Below, piece after piece: positions 24,893-34,026 of a stretch of DNA of 64,000 nucleotides (the stretch's first letter is position 1; every line of letters begins with the position of its first letter). The notes below the pieces were generated by a model. The model saw only the letters and a program-made list of their open reading frames with translations. It did no database searches and was not told the DNA's origin. A program made the position numbers and the translations under genes. Source of the stretch: G965215145 sp965215145 (lineage in GTDB: Bacteria; Bacteroidota; Rhodothermia; Rhodothermales; JANQRZ01); NCBI GenBank assembly GCA_965215145.1, contig OZ244038.1, forward strand, positions 2,232,001 to 2,296,000, read 5' to 3'.

Positions 24893-26716
24893 TCAGTCCA
24901 GCCCGTAGGTCGCCGCGACCTCCTCGGCCGAGAGCACGGCCGCATCGGCGTCGGGCAGCGTCGCCTTCGTGACGACGCAGGAGCCGAGGGCGAGCACGTC
25001 GAGGTGGGTCTGCCGGAAGCAGGCGTAAGCCTCGGCGGGCGTGCAGACGACGGGCTCGCCGCGCACGTTGAAGCTCGTGTTCACCAGGACCGGGCAGCCC
25101 GTCCGCGCCTCGAACGCTTCGAGCAGCCGGTGGTAGAGCGGGCTCGCCGCGCGGTGCACCGTCTGCACCCGCGCCGAGCCGTCGACGTGGGTGACGGCGG
25201 GGACGGGGGAGTCGATGTGGCGGAGCCGGTCGAGCCCCTCCCCTGCCACCGCGGCGCCGCGGACGGGGGCGACGAGCAGCATGTACGGGCTCGGCGCGTC
25301 GAGCTCGAAGTAGTCGGCGGCTCGCTCGGCCAGCACGCTGGGGGCGAAGGGCCGGAAGCTCTCGCGGAATTTTACTTTTAGGTTCACCACGCGCTGCACG
25401 TCCCGCCCGCGCGGGTCGGCGAGGATCGAGCGGTGGCCGAGGGCGCGGGGGCCGAACTCCATCCGCCCCTGGAACCACCCCACCACCTTCCCCGCGGCGA
25501 GGTCCTCCGCGACGGCTTCTACCAGCGCCTCCTCGTCGGGGTGGCGTTCGTAGGGGACGCCCTCTGCGTCGAGGAAGGCGGCGACCTCGTCGTCGGAGAA
25601 CGCCGGGCCGAGGTAGGAGCCCCGCATCGCGTCGCCGGGGCCACCGTCATTCTGGCCGGCGAAGTCGCGGGGGCCGCCGGCGTGGACGTGCCACGCCATC
25701 AGCGCCGCCCCGAGCGCGCCGCCGGCGTCGCCCGCCGCGGGTTGGATCCAGAGCCGCTCGAACGGCCCCTCCCGCAGCAGCCGTCCGTTGGCAACGCAGT
25801 TGAGCGCGACGCCGCCGGCGAGGCAGAGATTCTCCTCGCCGGTCTCGCGGTGGACGTGCCGGGCCATCCGCAGCACGGCCTCCTCCGTCACCGCCTGGAC
25901 GCTCCGCGCGAGGTCCATCTCCCGCTGCGTGATCGGCGCCTCCGGCTCGCGGCGCGGCCCGCCGAACAGCCGCGCGAACGGCGCCCCCGTCATGCGCAGC
26001 CCGTGGGCGAACGTGAAGCGGTCCAGGTTCAGCCGGAACGAGCCGTCCGCCCGGAGGTCCAGCAACTCGTTCAGGATGAGGTCGGTGTAGCGGGGTTCGC
26101 CGTAGGGGGCGAGGCCCATCAGCTTGTACTCGCCGGAGTTCACCCGGAAGCCGCAGAAGTACGTGAACGCGCTGTAGAGCAGCCCGAGCGAGTGGGGGAA
26201 GTGGAGCTCGGCCCGGATGCGGAGGCGGTTCCCGTCGCCCGTGCCGAAGGACGTCGTGGCCCACTCGCCGACGCCGTCGGTGGTGAGGAAGGCGGCGCGC
26301 TCGAAGGGCGAGGGGAAAAAGGCGCTCGCGGCGTGGCTCTCGTGGTGCTCCGGGAAGAGGAGCGTCCCCTCGAAGCCGAGCTCCCTTTTCAGGAGGTCGG
26401 GGATCCAGAGCTTCTGCTTGAGCCACAGCGGCATCGCGCGGACGAACGAGCGGAGCCCCCGCGGGGTGGTGGCGAGGTAGGTCTCGAGGAGCCGCTCGAA
26501 TTTCAGGAACGGCTTGTCGTAGAACGCGACGGCGCCGAGGTCATCCGTGGTGATGCCGGCCTCGCGGAGGCAGTAGGCGACGGCGTTGCGGGGGAACCGG
26601 GCGTCGTGCTTGACGCGCGAGAACCGCTCCTCCTGCGCCGCCGCCACGACCTCGCCGTCGCGGACGAGGCACGCGGCGGCGTCGTGGTACCAGCACGAGA
26701 GGCCGAGGATGTGCAT
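24893..26716 (-). CDS. Carbamoyltransferase (NodU/CmcH family)
   Basis: This encodes 607 residues, normal for the family. The N-terminal ASKHA-type half begins HILGLSCWYHDAAACLV with AQEERFSRVKHD, and FPEHHESHAASAFF and LAGGVALNCVANG follow. The C-terminal half has the YrdC-like GWFQGRMEFGPRALGHRSILADPR. Such enzymes move a carbamoyl group from carbamoyl-phosphate through an adenylate to a sugar or other hydroxyl; the acceptor is unknown. The SxtJ-like and DUF5989 genes lie immediately upstream on the same strand, a grouping I recognise from many genomes, suggesting modification of an envelope or exported metabolite. Confidence 0.93.
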   Translation of the reverse strand: MHILGLSCWYHDAAACLVRDGEVVAAAQEERFSRVKHDARFPRNAVAYCLREAGITTDDLGAVAFYDKPFLKFERLLETYLATTPRGLRSFVRAMPLWLKQKLWIPDLLKRELGFEGTLLFPEHHESHAASAFFPSPFERAAFLTTDGVGEWATTSFGTGDGNRLRIRAELHFPHSLGLLYSAFTYFCGFRVNSGEYKLMGLAPYGEPRYTDLILNELLDLRADGSFRLNLDRFTFAHGLRMTGAPFARLFGGPRREPEAPITQREMDLARSVQAVTEEAVLRMARHVHRETGEENLCLAGGVALNCVANGRLLREGPFERLWIQPAAGDAGGALGAALMAWHVHAGGPRDFAGQNDGGPGDAMRGSYLGPAFSDDEVAAFLDAEGVPYERHPDEEALVEAVAEDLAAGKVVGWFQGRMEFGPRALGHRSILADPRGRDVQRVVNLKVKFRESFRPFAPSVLAERAADYFELDAPSPYMLLVAPVRGAAVAGEGLDRLRHIDSPVPAVTHVDGSARVQTVHRAASPLYHRLLEAFEARTGCPVLVNTSFNVRGEPVVCTPAEAYACFRQTHLDVLALGSCVVTKATLPDADAAVLSAEEVAATYGLD

Positions 26717-26800
26717 GGCGAGACGTAGTGCGTGGAGCGTGGTGCGTAAGGGTGCCCGTGCTGCGCGCTGCTGCGGAGCCCCCTACGTCTCAGGCCCTGG

Positions 26801-27244
26801 TCAGTAGTAGCGTTCGAGGCGCTTCGGGGAGTCGTCGGCCTCTTCCTTCTCAATCCAGTACGTCGGCAGCGCAGAGTCCGGGCGGCCGTGGAGGAGGTCC
26901 TTCCCGACGAGCCGCAGCGCGAGCCCGATCGGCAGCATCACCCCGAAGAACACGAGGCTCAGCAGCACCCGCGTCATCACGAACCCGAGCACGAGCGCGA
27001 GCCCCATCCACACCCGGTAGACGGGCCGGAGCAGCATCGGGGCGAGAAGGCCGAAGAGCACGAGCGCTCCGCCGAAGCCGCCGAGTCCATAAACCACCGC
27101 CGAGGGCTCCCACCCCCGCCGCCACAGGATAAAGACGGCGATCCCCATGAACACCCCGCCGACGACGAGCCCGAAGGAGCGCAGGCTCCGCCGCCCGAAG
27201 TCGAGCTCGTGCAGCTCCTCGCGTATCGCCGCCGCTTTCCGCAT
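26801..27244 (-). CDS. SxtJ-family membrane protein
   Basis: This encodes 147 residues with about four TM segments (GLVVGGVFMGIAVFILW and later). It ends in a cytoplasmic PTYWIEKEE...RYY tail typical of SxtJ-like proteins. SxtJ was named from a saxitoxin cluster, but relatives accompany carbamoyltransferases widely and their role is unknown. It lies 12 bp downstream of DUF5989 and upstream of the carbamoyltransferase, probably one operon. Confidence 0.8.
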   Translation of the reverse strand: MRKAAAIREELHELDFGRRSLRSFGLVVGGVFMGIAVFILWRRGWEPSAVVYGLGGFGGALVLFGLLAPMLLRPVYRVWMGLALVLGFVMTRVLLSLVFFGVMLPIGLALRLVGKDLLHGRPDSALPTYWIEKEEADDSPKRLERYY

Positions 27245-27256
27245 CGCCCGGGCCGC

Positions 27257-27415
27257 CTAGAACAGCGTGTAGATGAACGGCGCCAGCGCGGAGCCCTGCG
27301 TCAGCACGATGATGAGGCTGAGCGCGACGAGGACGAGGACGATGGGGAACAGCCAGTACTTCTTGCGCACGCGCAGGAAGCGCCAGAACTCGCGGAGGAC
27401 GACGAGCTTGCTCAT
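27257..27415 (-). CDS. DUF5989 small membrane protein
   Basis: This encodes 52 residues from the ATG at 27415. A basic N-terminus (REFWRFLRVRKKYWL) precedes one TM segment (PIVLVLVALSLIIVL) and a short GSALAPFIYTLF end. This matches the DUF5989 family found next to SxtJ and carbamoyltransferase genes. It probably partners the SxtJ protein in the membrane. It is the first gene of the apparent operon. Confidence 0.82.
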   Translation of the reverse strand: MSKLVVLREFWRFLRVRKKYWLFPIVLVLVALSLIIVLTQGSALAPFIYTLF

Positions 27416-27589
27416 GGGACGAAGGCGGGGCAACAGCACGGAGGCGACGGCCCGAACATACCGCCGGCAGAGGGGCAGGGCTGTGCCGCCGCCGGGGCGG
27501 ACGTAGGGGTCCGGCCTTTAGATGGCTCGGGCGGACACGCGGGTCCGCCCCTGCCCATCACTCACGACTCACAACCCATGACCCACAAC

Positions 27590-30500
27590 TCAAAACACCG
27601 CGCTCAGCGAGAGGCGGACGTTGTGGAGCACGGGCGCGGCGGCCGGGGCGCGGCCCTCGTAGGTCAGGCTCGCGCGGAGGTAGCGGTTGACGGTGTACTG
27701 CCCGTTCGCGCTCCAGAGGTACGAGGTCCCCACGCCGCGCCGCTCGGTCAGCTCGAACAGCGTCTCCCCCACGGCCGCCGGACCGGCGAGCCGCACGTCG
27801 GCGCGCTCGGCGGAGAGGAGGAGCTGGAGGCGGTTCGCAGCGGAGAGGCGGGTCTGCACGGGGACGATCACGATGTCGGCCGTCCGCTCGGCCCCGGCGG
27901 CGCCCTGCACGTCGCGGTTGCGGGCGAGGCGGACGCCGGCGGTGAGGGCCGCTCCGGGACCGAAGCGCCAGGTCGCCTCGGGCTCGGCCTCCCAGCCGCG
28001 CAGCGCGAAGGCCCGCGAGGCGAAGGGGCTCTCGGCGTCGCGGCGCTCGACGGCCCCGCGCAGCGCGAGCCCGAGCGGCGGCAGCGCCTGCACGCGGGCC
28101 TCGGCCTCGGCGCGCTGCACGAGCCGGCGCTCCAGGCCCGAGGCCAGCCGCGTCGTGGTGCGGAGGTGGTTGGCCGAGAGCCGCCCGCCGAAGCGGGGGT
28201 CGCCGCGGAACAGCGTCACGTCCTGCCCCACCCGGAACCGCCCGGCGAGCGTCCGCCCCGGCTGCTGGAGCTCGTGCGGGCGGAGGAGGTACACGTCGAG
28301 GAGCTCGTCGGACTCCGTGCGCTCCTGCACGTCGAGCGTGGTGAGCGTGGTGACGGCGCGGAGGACGCGGCGCCAGCCGAGCGCATCATCGCCGAGGAAC
28401 CGCGCGGGGTCGAGGCGGAGCCGCAGACGGCCTTGCACGGCGGCCGTCGGGCGGAGCCGGTCGCCGGGGACGAAGGAGCGGACGTACTCCCCTTCGAGCG
28501 GGGTGATCTCCTCGCGGAACTCGTCGAGCTGCTGGACGCCGTCGCCGTTGGCGTCCTCCCACACGTACTGCCCCAGCTCCGGACCCACCCGGAGGTAGAC
28601 CTCCTGGAGGACGGGCGCCCGCTCGGTCGTCGCCTCGTAGACCGCGTTGAGGTCGGCGGCGCGGTCGAGCGGGCTCCACCGGCTCGTCCAGCGGAGCGCG
28701 ACGCTTTCGAGGGCCTGCCCTGAGCCTGTCGAAGGGTCGCCGCGGAGGCGGAAGGCGTCGGTGGCATTGCGGCGGCGGTACGCGGCCTCGGCCTCGGTCG
28801 AGAACGTGGAACCGAGGCGGTAGCGGCCGTCGGCCTTCACGGTAGCGACGCGGGCGGCACGGGCGAACCGGCCGTCGAAGGGAAGCTGCTCGTCGCGGTA
28901 TTCGAACTGGAGGCCAGCGGCGCGGCGGCCCTCCTCCCCGACCCACCGGACGCCGGGGCGGACCTCGACGAATGCCAGCGCCGTCGCCGCGAGGCTGTCG
29001 GTGCCGATCACGCGCTGCGCCCGCCGCTCCTGCTCGACCTCCACGAACGATGTTATTTTTTGTTGCAATAACGGTTTTGACAATCTCCCGAGCTGCCGCA
29101 GCCAGCCCCCCTCTTCTCCCACCAGCCCGTTCTCCGCCTCCACCCAGTCCACCCGGTAGTCGAACCCCGGCAGCCCGCCGAGCCACCCATCCCCCAGCAA
29201 GAACGTCGCCCCGGCCCGCTCGCCGTCGAAGAGGTCGCCGAGCACGAGCCGCCCAGCCTCGGCGCGGACGAGCACCCGCTCGCTTCCGCCCTCCCCGCTC
29301 GACCATTGCGCGAACCCCTCGACCGTCTCCTCCCGCAGCGAATCGAGCCCTGGCAAGCCGCTTCCGGCGCGGGCGAGGTTCCAGTGTCGGTTGAACTCGA
29401 CGGGCCGGATGCGGCTGAACGGGCGGAACGTCGCCTCGCGGAGCCGCCCCGTGACCTCGGCCAGGAGGAGGCCGCCCAGGGCTTCGGTCGGGCGGAGGCG
29501 GGCGCCGCCGAAGTACGCACCCCCCGCGTCGTCGCTCGCGTTGAGGTCGGAAATCCGGTTGGGGTCGTCGGTGCTGCGCGCGGCCTCGCCGAAGAGTTCT
29601 ATTCCCATAACGGGCTCGACCGTCGCGGCGAGGTCGAGCAGCGAGCGGAGGGCGGGTTTGGGGAGCAGCCGCAGCGGGACGTAATCCCCCCCCGCCGGGC
29701 CGACCCACTCGAACAGCACCCCGTTGACGGCGCGGCCGGCGCGGACGTACTGGCCCGTGCCGGGCTCGACACGCGAGAACCGGACGCGGAACACGTCGGC
29801 GTCGTCGGGGCCGGCGGGGACGAAGACGGAGAACACCTCCCCGCCGAAGAGGGTGTCCTGCTGGGTGTAGAGCACGAACGGGCTCTCGGCGTCGAACGGG
29901 ACCGGCTCGGCGCCGGAGCGGACGGCGGGGGCGTCGCCGGCGACGGCGATGAGGTCGAGGTCGGCCTCGGTCAGCCCGAGCTCGTCGGCGAAGGCGGCGC
30001 CGTCGGCCTCGCGGAGGAGCGTCGCGCGGAGGCGGGCGCGGGGCCGGGCGAGCGCCCCCTCCCCCATCCGCCCGAACCCGAGGTCCACCTCCGTCCCGAG
30101 CAGCGTCCGGGTGAAGGCGCCGAGGCTGTACTCGAAGTCCACCGTGATCCGGCGCTCGGCGGTGATGAGGCGGCGCGGGGTGAAGGTGACCTCGCCGGTG
30201 CCGTAGTCGATCACGTAGTCCTGCGCCTCCCCACGCTGCATGAGGACGCCATCCAGATAGACCCGCTCGCTGCCGGCGACGATGATGATGAGCTCCTCGC
30301 CGTTCTGGCCCGTCAGCCGGTACGGCCCCTGCACGCCCTCGACGGCCTCGACGTCCTGGCTGCGGAAGAGCCCGCGGGTGACGGCCCCGGCAGCGGTGAC
30401 GCGGCCCCCGGCGAAGGCGCCTCCGAGCGCGGCCGGGACCTCGGCGGTGACGGCCGCGCCCTGGAGCTTCCGCACGAACGGCGCGAACTCGGTCCCGGTG

Positions 30501-31195
30501 AAGGCGAGGTCCACGTCGCCGAGGCGGGCCTGGCCGAGGTCCGCATCGAGCTGGACGTAGACGCGGTCGAAGTCGGAGAGCCGCTGCGTGGTGCCCTCGG
30601 GCTGGATCGGCGTGTTCTCGTCGGTGAGGACGGCCTGCACCCGGACCCCGTCGGCGACCTCCCCATCGAGCTCCATCCGGAGGCCCGACTCGATGGACAC
30701 GTCCCGGCGGTTGCCGGCGACGATCCCGCGCGAGATGGCCCCGCTCCGCCGGAGCTGCGGCAGGCTCCCGAACAGCGGCTCGTCCGTTCCCCCCGCCTCC
30801 TCCACGACGCGCTGCCTTCCGAGCGTGTCCGCCGCCGTGGTGTCCACCCGCCGGAGCGCGAGGGGCTGCGCGAACCGTTGCAGGGGGAGCGTCCGGTACG
30901 TCGCCGTCAGCACCGCACTGGGGGGCGGCGAGGGGCGCATGGTGAGGACAATCCGGCCGGTGCGCGCGTCGAGGTGGTAGTCCGCCGTGTCCACGGGGGC
31001 GCCGTCGAGGCGGAGGTCGAGCGTGCGGGGGATCACGAACGGGCGGACCCGCGGCTCGCGCAGGCTGAGCGTGTCGCGGAAGGCGCCATCCCCAATCGCA
31101 CCAAGCGAGTCTCCCCGGATCACCGTGCGCTCCTGCCCCCGCGCCGTCGGCACGCCGACGAGCAGAATCAGCAGGAGCGGGAGGACGCGAGGCAT
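27590..31195 (-). CDS. Large outer-membrane beta-barrel protein with SprA-like segment
   Basis: This encodes 1201 residues. The signal peptide ends near PTARGQ. Residues about 165-215 (SGLRMELDGEVADGVRVQAVLTDENTPIQPEGTTQ, followed by FDRVYVQL) resemble the SprA family, the giant T9SS translocon barrel. This protein is about half SprA's length, so it is a relative or shorter paralogue, not SprA itself. The rest is rich in amphipathic strands and ends in phenylalanine, as outer-membrane barrels do. A small palindromic element is inserted in frame at 28713-28738, and an AT-rich patch occurs at about 29050-29075. Confidence 0.75.
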   Translation of the reverse strand: MPRVLPLLLILLVGVPTARGQERTVIRGDSLGAIGDGAFRDTLSLREPRVRPFVIPRTLDLRLDGAPVDTADYHLDARTGRIVLTMRPSPPPSAVLTATYRTLPLQRFAQPLALRRVDTTAADTLGRQRVVEEAGGTDEPLFGSLPQLRRSGAISRGIVAGNRRDVSIESGLRMELDGEVADGVRVQAVLTDENTPIQPEGTTQRLSDFDRVYVQLDADLGQARLGDVDLAFTGTEFAPFVRKLQGAAVTAEVPAALGGAFAGGRVTAAGAVTRGLFRSQDVEAVEGVQGPYRLTGQNGEELIIIVAGSERVYLDGVLMQRGEAQDYVIDYGTGEVTFTPRRLITAERRITVDFEYSLGAFTRTLLGTEVDLGFGRMGEGALARPRARLRATLLREADGAAFADELGLTEADLDLIAVAGDAPAVRSGAEPVPFDAESPFVLYTQQDTLFGGEVFSVFVPAGPDDADVFRVRFSRVEPGTGQYVRAGRAVNGVLFEWVGPAGGDYVPLRLLPKPALRSLLDLAATVEPVMGIELFGEAARSTDDPNRISDLNASDDAGGAYFGGARLRPTEALGGLLLAEVTGRLREATFRPFSRIRPVEFNRHWNLARAGSGLPGLDSLREETVEGFAQWSSGEGGSERVLVRAEAGRLVLGDLFDGERAGATFLLGDGWLGGLPGFDYRVDWVEAENGLVGEEGGWLRQLGRLSKPLLQQKITSFVEVEQERRAQRVIGTDSLAATALAFVEVRPGVRWVGEEGRRAAGLQFEYRDEQLPFDGRFARAARVATVKADGRYRLGSTFSTEAEAAYRRRNATDAFRLRGDPSTGSGQALESVALRWTSRWSPLDRAADLNAVYEATTERAPVLQEVYLRVGPELGQYVWEDANGDGVQQLDEFREEITPLEGEYVRSFVPGDRLRPTAAVQGRLRLRLDPARFLGDDALGWRRVLRAVTTLTTLDVQERTESDELLDVYLLRPHELQQPGRTLAGRFRVGQDVTLFRGDPRFGGRLSANHLRTTTRLASGLERRLVQRAEAEARVQALPPLGLALRGAVERRDAESPFASRAFALRGWEAEPEATWRFGPGAALTAGVRLARNRDVQGAAGAERTADIVIVPVQTRLSAANRLQLLLSAERADVRLAGPAAVGETLFELTERRGVGTSYLWSANGQYTVNRYLRASLTYEGRAPAAAPVLHNVRLSLSAVF
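28713..28738. repeat. in-frame CTGAGCCTGTCGAAGG palindromic element
   Basis: The segment contains CCTGAGCCTGTCGAAGG, a small palindromic repeat I recognise from many unrelated GC-rich genomes. Here it lies inside the outer-membrane protein gene and adds the peptide DPSTGSGQA without breaking the frame. It probably lies in a surface loop of the barrel. Confidence 0.7.
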
Positions 31196-31316
31196 CGGTC
31201 GGTCACGGCAGCCCGTGCGGGCGCGGCGGGGCGGGAGACCGTAACGAACGACCGATGGCGGGAGCGTGGGAGAACGGGGTGACGGGCGCCAAAGCTAGCG
31301 GCGCGCGGCGGCGCCG

Positions 31317-31652
31317 TCAATCCAGCTCGCTCAGCATCCGCTCGACCGTCGCCCTGACCAGCGGAAGGTCGGCCTCGACGATGGCCCAGACCTGCGCGAG
31401 GTCCATGCCGAGGTAGTCGTGGACGACGACGTTGCGGAATCCGGCGATGCTGCGCCAATCCACCTCCGGGTGCCGGGCCTTTCGCGCATCGGAGAGCCGC
31501 TGAGTGGACTCGGCCAGAGTCTGAAGGTTGCGGAGGGTGGCGTCCTGCGTTTTCTCATCATCCAGAAAGTGTTCGCGGCCCTCGGCGGTGTAGCGTTCAA
31601 CACGCTCGATGCATGCGAGGACGCGCCGGAGGTAGAGCCGGTCGTCAGTCAC
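31317..31652 (-). CDS. hepT: HepT-like RNase toxin
   Basis: This encodes 111 residues, all-helical HEPN family. The catalytic RxxxxHxY motif is present as RNVVVHDY near residue 72. Members cleave RNA and are held inactive by the partner MntA. The start overlaps the mntA stop by 4 bp, the standard operon layout. Confidence 0.9.
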   Translation of the reverse strand: MTDDRLYLRRVLACIERVERYTAEGREHFLDDEKTQDATLRNLQTLAESTQRLSDARKARHPEVDWRSIAGFRNVVVHDYLGMDLAQVWAIVEADLPLVRATVERMLSELD

Positions 31653-31933
31653 AGCGGCACCGCCTCGCCGAGCACGCGCTGGCGGAGGTCGGGGTAAAGG
31701 GCCTGCGGCGTGACGACCTCCACGCGGCGGCCGAGGAGGTCTTCGAGGTCAGCGATGAGACCGCCGGGGAAGAAGAAGCTCCGGGCCGGGCCGGCCTCGA
31801 TGAGCAGGTCCACGTCGCTCGCCTCGGTGGCCTCGCCGCGGGCGCGCGAGCCGAAGACGCGGACGCTCCGCACCCCGTGGTCGGCTGCGATGCGGAGGAT
31901 GGCGTCGCGGTGGCGCTGGAGCAGGGGGTCCAT
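31649..31933 (-). CDS. mntA: MntA-like minimal nucleotidyltransferase antitoxin
   Basis: This encodes 94 residues from the ATG at 31933. It has the nucleotidyltransferase signature GSRARGEATEASDVDLL (GS...DxD). MntA proteins AMPylate the HepT tyrosine near the active site to neutralise it. They are coupled to hepT by overlapping start and stop. A 19-codon upstream extension is in frame but lacks family similarity. Confidence 0.9.
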   Translation of the reverse strand: MDPLLQRHRDAILRIAADHGVRSVRVFGSRARGEATEASDVDLLIEAGPARSFFFPGGLIADLEDLLGRRVEVVTPQALYPDLRQRVLGEAVPL

Positions 31934-31960
31934 GAGGACGAGAGAGAGGTGGCAGGCCCG

Positions 31961-32039
31961 AAAGCTAGCGGCGGGCTGCGGTGCTGTCAATCCAACTCGC
32001 TCAGCATCCGCTGGATGCCCTTGCCCAGCGTGTCAGCCT
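31961..32039 (-). pseudogene. remnant of a duplicated hepT 3' end
   Basis: Bases 31961-32012 repeat 31291-31342 with about seven mismatches, including AAAGCTAGCGGCG and the last HepT codons (RMLSELD-stop). In the remnant the frame reads GKGIQRMLSELD then stop. A second hepT/mntA pair once lay here and was mostly deleted. Confidence 0.7.
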
Positions 32040-32099
32040 GACTACCCGCCCCTCCTTAGACAAGCCTGACTACCCGCCCCTCCTTAGACAAGGAGGGGC
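32036..32099. repeat. 28-bp direct repeat ending in a hairpin
   Basis: Two perfect copies start with GCCTGACTACCCG and end with CCTTAGACAA (32036-32063 and 32064-32091). The second copy runs into GGAGGGGC, giving a 10-bp stem GCCCCTCCTT/AAGGAGGGGC (32076-32099). The following 32100-32225 is GC-rich and continues with CCACCCCCCAGCCCCCTCC and TGAGGAGGGGGA. It looks like a small inserted repeat element with no gene. Confidence 0.65.
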
Positions 32100-32246
32100 A
32101 GCTCGCGCAGGGACTTGTCCCGGAGCGAGCGGGGTGGTTGGACGACGGAGCCGTGGCGTCAACCACCCCCCAGCCCCCTCCCCGCTGGCGGGGCTGTAAG
32201 CCTCGTCTGAGGAGGGGGAGGAGAGCGATGTTGAAAGGGTCACCGG

Positions 32247-34026
32247 CTACCGAGTGAGGGTCAGCCGGCCCGTCTCGACGCGCCCGCCGGCCTCCAGCCG
32301 CCAGAGGTACACCCCCGCCGGCAGCCCCGAGCCGTCGAACGTCGCCTCGTGCCGGCCCGCCTCGGCGGCGCCCTCCGCGAGCACCGCCACCTCGCGCCCC
32401 AGCACGTCGTAGACGGCCAGCCGGACGGGGCCGGCCTCGGCCAGCGCGAACCGCAGCGCCGTCCGCGACCGGAACGGGTTCGGGAACGCCGCCACGGCCT
32501 CCGCGCTCTCGGCGTGGGTGGCGGCGGATGGGCTGGCCGCAGCCCACGGCGAGGCGTCCGTCACCGCCCACGCCTCCGCCCTGCCGGCTGCACGTGCGGC
32601 CGGGGTCACGACGATGGTGAACGTCTCGGTATCCGCCACGGCCGAGGGGAATTGGCCGATGCGGACCTCGTAGGTATAGCTATCCGCCGGGGCCGCGTTC
32701 GGGATCCGCTGCGTGAACGTGCCTGCTGTGGTCTCACCAGCCCCGAGCGTGCCCGAGGTGATGACGCCCGAAGCGACGGTGGCGTTCGCGCTGTTGCGGG
32801 CGACGTAGTAGAGGTCGCCGGAGACGGCGGCGTCGGTGCCGTTGGTGACGGTGTAGGCGAACTGGACCGAGCCGCCGGGAGCAACGGTGAGCGAGGTGGT
32901 GGCGGTGGCCGTGAGGTCGAAGCCGGAGCCGGAAGCACCGCTGAAGAGGTAGGCCCGGCCAGCTTGATTGGGACTTGCCCCAGGGTCCTCCTGATAAGCT
33001 CCGACGAGGAGGTCGCTACGTCCGTCACCGTCGGTGTCCGGCACACCAGCCACGCTCCAGCCGAACTGACCACTTGACTCCTCGTTCGCCGAGGCGAGTT
33101 CGAGGAGGAGCATGCTGGAGGCCCCGCTGAAGAGATAGGCGCGGCCGGCTGCGAAGGGGCTCCCGCTAGGTCCCTCCCGATAGGCCCCCACGAGGAGGTC
33201 GCCGCGTCCGTCGCCGTCGGCGTCGGACACACCTGCAACTGAGTCTCCAAATCCACCAGTAGCCACCTCGTTGGCTGAACGTAACTCATAGAGTAGAGCA
33301 CCTGTAGCTCCAGAGAAAAGGAACGCCCGGCCTGCGGAAACAGGGCTCGTGCCGGGGTCCTCAAAGGGGGCACCGATGAGGAGATCACCGTTCCCATCAC
33401 CGTCGGCGTCAAGTACACCTGCTACAGAGTAGCCAAATCCACCGAATTCCTCCTCGGCGGGAGACTGCAGTTCGTAGAGAAGCGTACCGGTAGATCCACT
33501 GAAGAGGTAGGCTCGTCCAGCCAATTCCGGACTGGCCCCAGGGTCCTCCCCTCGGGCACCGATGAGGAGGTCGCCGCGCCCGTCACCATCAGCGTCGGGA
33601 ACGCCTGCAACCGAATTGCCGAAGAAGCCTTGAGACTCAGCATTGGGCGATGTGATAGTCTGGAGGAGGGCACCGGTGGCTCCGCTGAAGAGGAAGGCCC
33701 TGCTATCAGGCTCGCCTATGAGGAGGTCCCCTCTGCCGTCACCATCAGCGTCAGGGACGCCTGCCACGGCTCTGCTGGAGGTAAGCTCGTCCTGCGTCAG
33801 TGAAGCTCGTTCCGGGGTCCTCCTCAGGCGCGCCAACAAGGAGGTCGCCGAAGCCATCGCCATCGGCATCGGGCACACTCGCTACGGAGGTACCGAACTC
33901 ACCGTTCTGCTCCTCATTCGGCGAGAGGAGCTCGAAGAGGAGCGGTTGTGCTGCTGCCGGGACGGCCGCGAGCAGGAACAACGCGAGGAGCAGGGCGAGG
34001 TGGGAAGCGCGGAAGGCGGGACGCAT
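32247..34026 (-). pseudogene. FG-GAP beta-propeller T9SS protein, frame-disrupted (copy 3)
   Basis: The start at 34026 opens a signal peptide (LLLALFLLAAVPAAAQ) and a first FG-GAP blade ending in GTSFTDAGRAYL. There the frame breaks. Homology resumes in another frame at AVAGVPDADGDGRGDLLIG and runs through four more blades, a CARDB-like domain and a T9SS sorting domain to 32247. Six blade motifs remain versus seven in the cassette copies. The break fits an out-of-frame deletion of the linker between repeats around 33780-33800. No attC flanks this copy. Confidence 0.8.
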
